Source of the DNA: Lachnospira sp.
GTDB lineage: Bacteria; Bacillota; Clostridia; Lachnospirales; Lachnospiraceae
Assembly: GCA_017626275.1 (NCBI GenBank)
Contig: JAGAJD010000264.1
Coordinates: 1-6,798 of the forward strand
DNA length: 6,798 nucleotides
Direction: 5' to 3'
Below are positions 5,523 to 6,798 of this stretch, piece by piece. Under the pieces are notes generated by a model, which was given only the letters and a program-made list of their open reading frames with translations, was not told the DNA's origin and made no database searches. Made by a program: the position numbers and the translations under genes. Position 1 is the first letter of the stretch, and each line of letters starts with the position of its first letter.

Positions 5523-6785
5523 ATGATGGATAAAGATAACGCGATAGAAGTAAGGAATATTACAAAGACATTTAAGGTGTATTATGATAAGGGAACGGAG
5601 CTTAAGGAAAAGCTTTTGTTTTGGAAACGCAACAAATATGAAAACAGGGTTGTTCTTGATAATATAAGCTTTAGTGTTAAAAAGGGTGAGGCTATCGGAC
5701 TTGTGGGAAAGAATGGCTGCGGCAAAAGTACGACGCTTAAAATGCTGACTAAAATTATTTATCCCAATTCAGGTTCGATTGAGATGTGCGGAAGAGTATC
5801 AAGTCTTATTGAGCTTGGAGCCGGATTTCACCCTGACATGAGCGGACGCGAAAACATTTATACAAATGCTGCTATTTTCGGTCTTACCAAAAAAGAAATA
5901 GATTCAAGACTTGATGATATTATTGCATTTTCTGAGCTTGAGGATTTTATTGATAATCCTGTAAGAACATATTCGTCAGGTATGTATACACGACTCGCAT
6001 TTTCGGTAGCAATTAATGTTGACGCAGATATACTGCTGATTGATGAGATTCTTGCTGTTGGAGATGCAAATTTTCAGGCAAAATGCTTTAATAAATTAAG
6101 AGAAATAAAAAACAGCGGAACAACAATAGTAATTGTTTCACATTCACTCGGACAGATTGAACAGATATGCGACCGCTCTATCTGGATTCGTGACGGTCAT
6201 ATTGCGATGGAGGGAAAGCCTAAAGAGGTTCATCTCGAATATCTGGACTATATGAACACGCAGAGAATCGACCAGCTTGAGAGAGAACGTTTAAAGCTTC
6301 AGCAGCAGGAACTCAAAAATATGCAGGCGCAGGAAGAGATGGAAAGAAAAGCAAAGATTAAGCGCTACGGTTCGGGAGATGCGAAGTTTACGGATATTAA
6401 AATGCTTGATAAGGATAAAAAAGAGCAGACAACTTTCAGAACCGGTGAAGAGATGATTCTTGATTTGAGCTATCATGTGGAGAAGAAGGTTACAGACGCC
6501 GTTTTTGGTTACGGAATTTTCAGAAGTGACGGGCTTTGGTGCTACGGAACCAATACAAGAATTGACAGAATGGATAATTTTGATATAGATAAGGACGGAA
6601 AGTTTATTATAACAATGCCTGAATTGAACCTTATCCCGGGGCAGTACTGGGTCGATATTACAATAGAGTACGGAGAGGGCAATCCGGTAGATTATTATAA
6701 AGAAGCTATGAGGTTTGAAGTTGTATCCAATATGACTGATGTCGGCGTGGCAAGAATTGACCATAGCTGGAAACTTGAGATTTGA
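5523..6785 (+). CDS. wzt: ABC polysaccharide exporter ATPase with C-terminal glycan-binding domain (Wzt type)
   Basis: The cytoplasmic ATPase partner of the preceding permease, 420 residues. The N-terminal ATPase domain (about 8-240) has Walker A GKNGCGKST (62-70), the Wzt/TagH-typical SLIELGAGFHPD segment (94-105), the signature YSSGM (150-154), Walker B ILLID with catalytic Glu175, and the switch His207. A charged Gln/Glu/Lys-rich stretch, about 248-278, looks like a coiled-coil linker. Residues from about 283 to the end match the beta-sandwich Wzt C-terminal domain, including GYGIFRSDGLWCYGTNT (329-345) and LNLIPGQYWVDI. In E. coli O8/O9a that domain binds the modified non-reducing end of the O-antigen before export. 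Plain teichoic acid TagH proteins have a different C-terminus, so this is Wzt-like rather than TagH. The start could be either of two adjacent ATGs (5523 or 5526). It follows the permease after 23 nt. Confidence 0.94.
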   Translation: MMDKDNAIEVRNITKTFKVYYDKGTELKEKLLFWKRNKYENRVVLDNISFSVKKGEAIGLVGKNGCGKSTTLKMLTKIIYPNSGSIEMCGRVSSLIELGAGFHPDMSGRENIYTNAAIFGLTKKEIDSRLDDIIAFSELEDFIDNPVRTYSSGMYTRLAFSVAINVDADILLIDEILAVGDANFQAKCFNKLREIKNSGTTIVIVSHSLGQIEQICDRSIWIRDGHIAMEGKPKEVHLEYLDYMNTQRIDQLERERLKLQQQELKNMQAQEEMERKAKIKRYGSGDAKFTDIKMLDKDKKEQTTFRTGEEMILDLSYHVEKKVTDAVFGYGIFRSDGLWCYGTNTRIDRMDNFDIDKDGKFIITMPELNLIPGQYWVDITIEYGEGNPVDYYKEAMRFEVVSNMTDVGVARIDHSWKLEI

Positions 6786-6798
6786 TTTGGATTCGGAA

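Noticed and set aside
6786..6798. Start of a further gene after the exporter ATPase
   Set aside because: Only 13 bases remain; a TTG at 6787 and a purine-rich GGATTCGGAA are visible, but no gene can be supported.

Overview
This window is a stretch of one polysaccharide assembly-and-export locus. All five complete genes and the one partial gene lie on the + strand. The DNA is moderately AT-rich, with A/T-ending codons, clear AGGAG-type ribosome binding sites and some GTG starts. Together with the flavour of the proteins, this suggests a low-GC Clostridia-type Firmicute, perhaps Lachnospiraceae. That placement is inference from sequence style, not from a marker gene.

Layout. (1) Positions 1-1088 hold the C-terminal catalytic part of a large membrane-type nucleotide-sugar 4,6-dehydratase/epimerase (CapD/WbpM/PglF class). 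Its 5' part lies outside the window. (2) 1121-2209 is a GT-B fold glycosyltransferase of family GT4. (3) 2210-2331 is the only sizeable non-coding gap. It holds a strong-looking vegetative promoter (TTGACA, 17-nt spacer, TATTAT), a leader of about 105 nt, a short possible upstream reading frame and a small GC-rich hairpin. (4) 2332-3429 is a second GT4 glycosyltransferase. (5) 3437-4711 is a third, more divergent GT4 enzyme with an N-terminal extension. (6) 4708-5499 is the membrane subunit of an ABC-2 polysaccharide exporter (Wzm/TagG type). (7) 5523-6785 is its ATPase (Wzt type), with a coiled-coil linker and a C-terminal carbohydrate-binding domain.

How the genes fit together. The dehydratase makes a modified UDP-sugar precursor. 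The three glycosyltransferases probably add successive sugars to a lipid-linked chain on the cytoplasmic face. Wzm/Wzt then moves the finished chain across the membrane. The Wzt C-terminal domain suggests that a specific chain end is recognised before export, as in O9a-type O-antigen systems. No initiating phosphoglycosyl transferase, chain terminator or ligase is in view; these probably lie outside the window.

I see no mobile element, CRISPR array, tRNA/rRNA, phage or defence gene. Nothing here is clearly a new system. The most interesting parts are the internal promoter/leader before the second glycosyltransferase and the O-antigen-style exporter in what looks like a Gram-positive-type genome.
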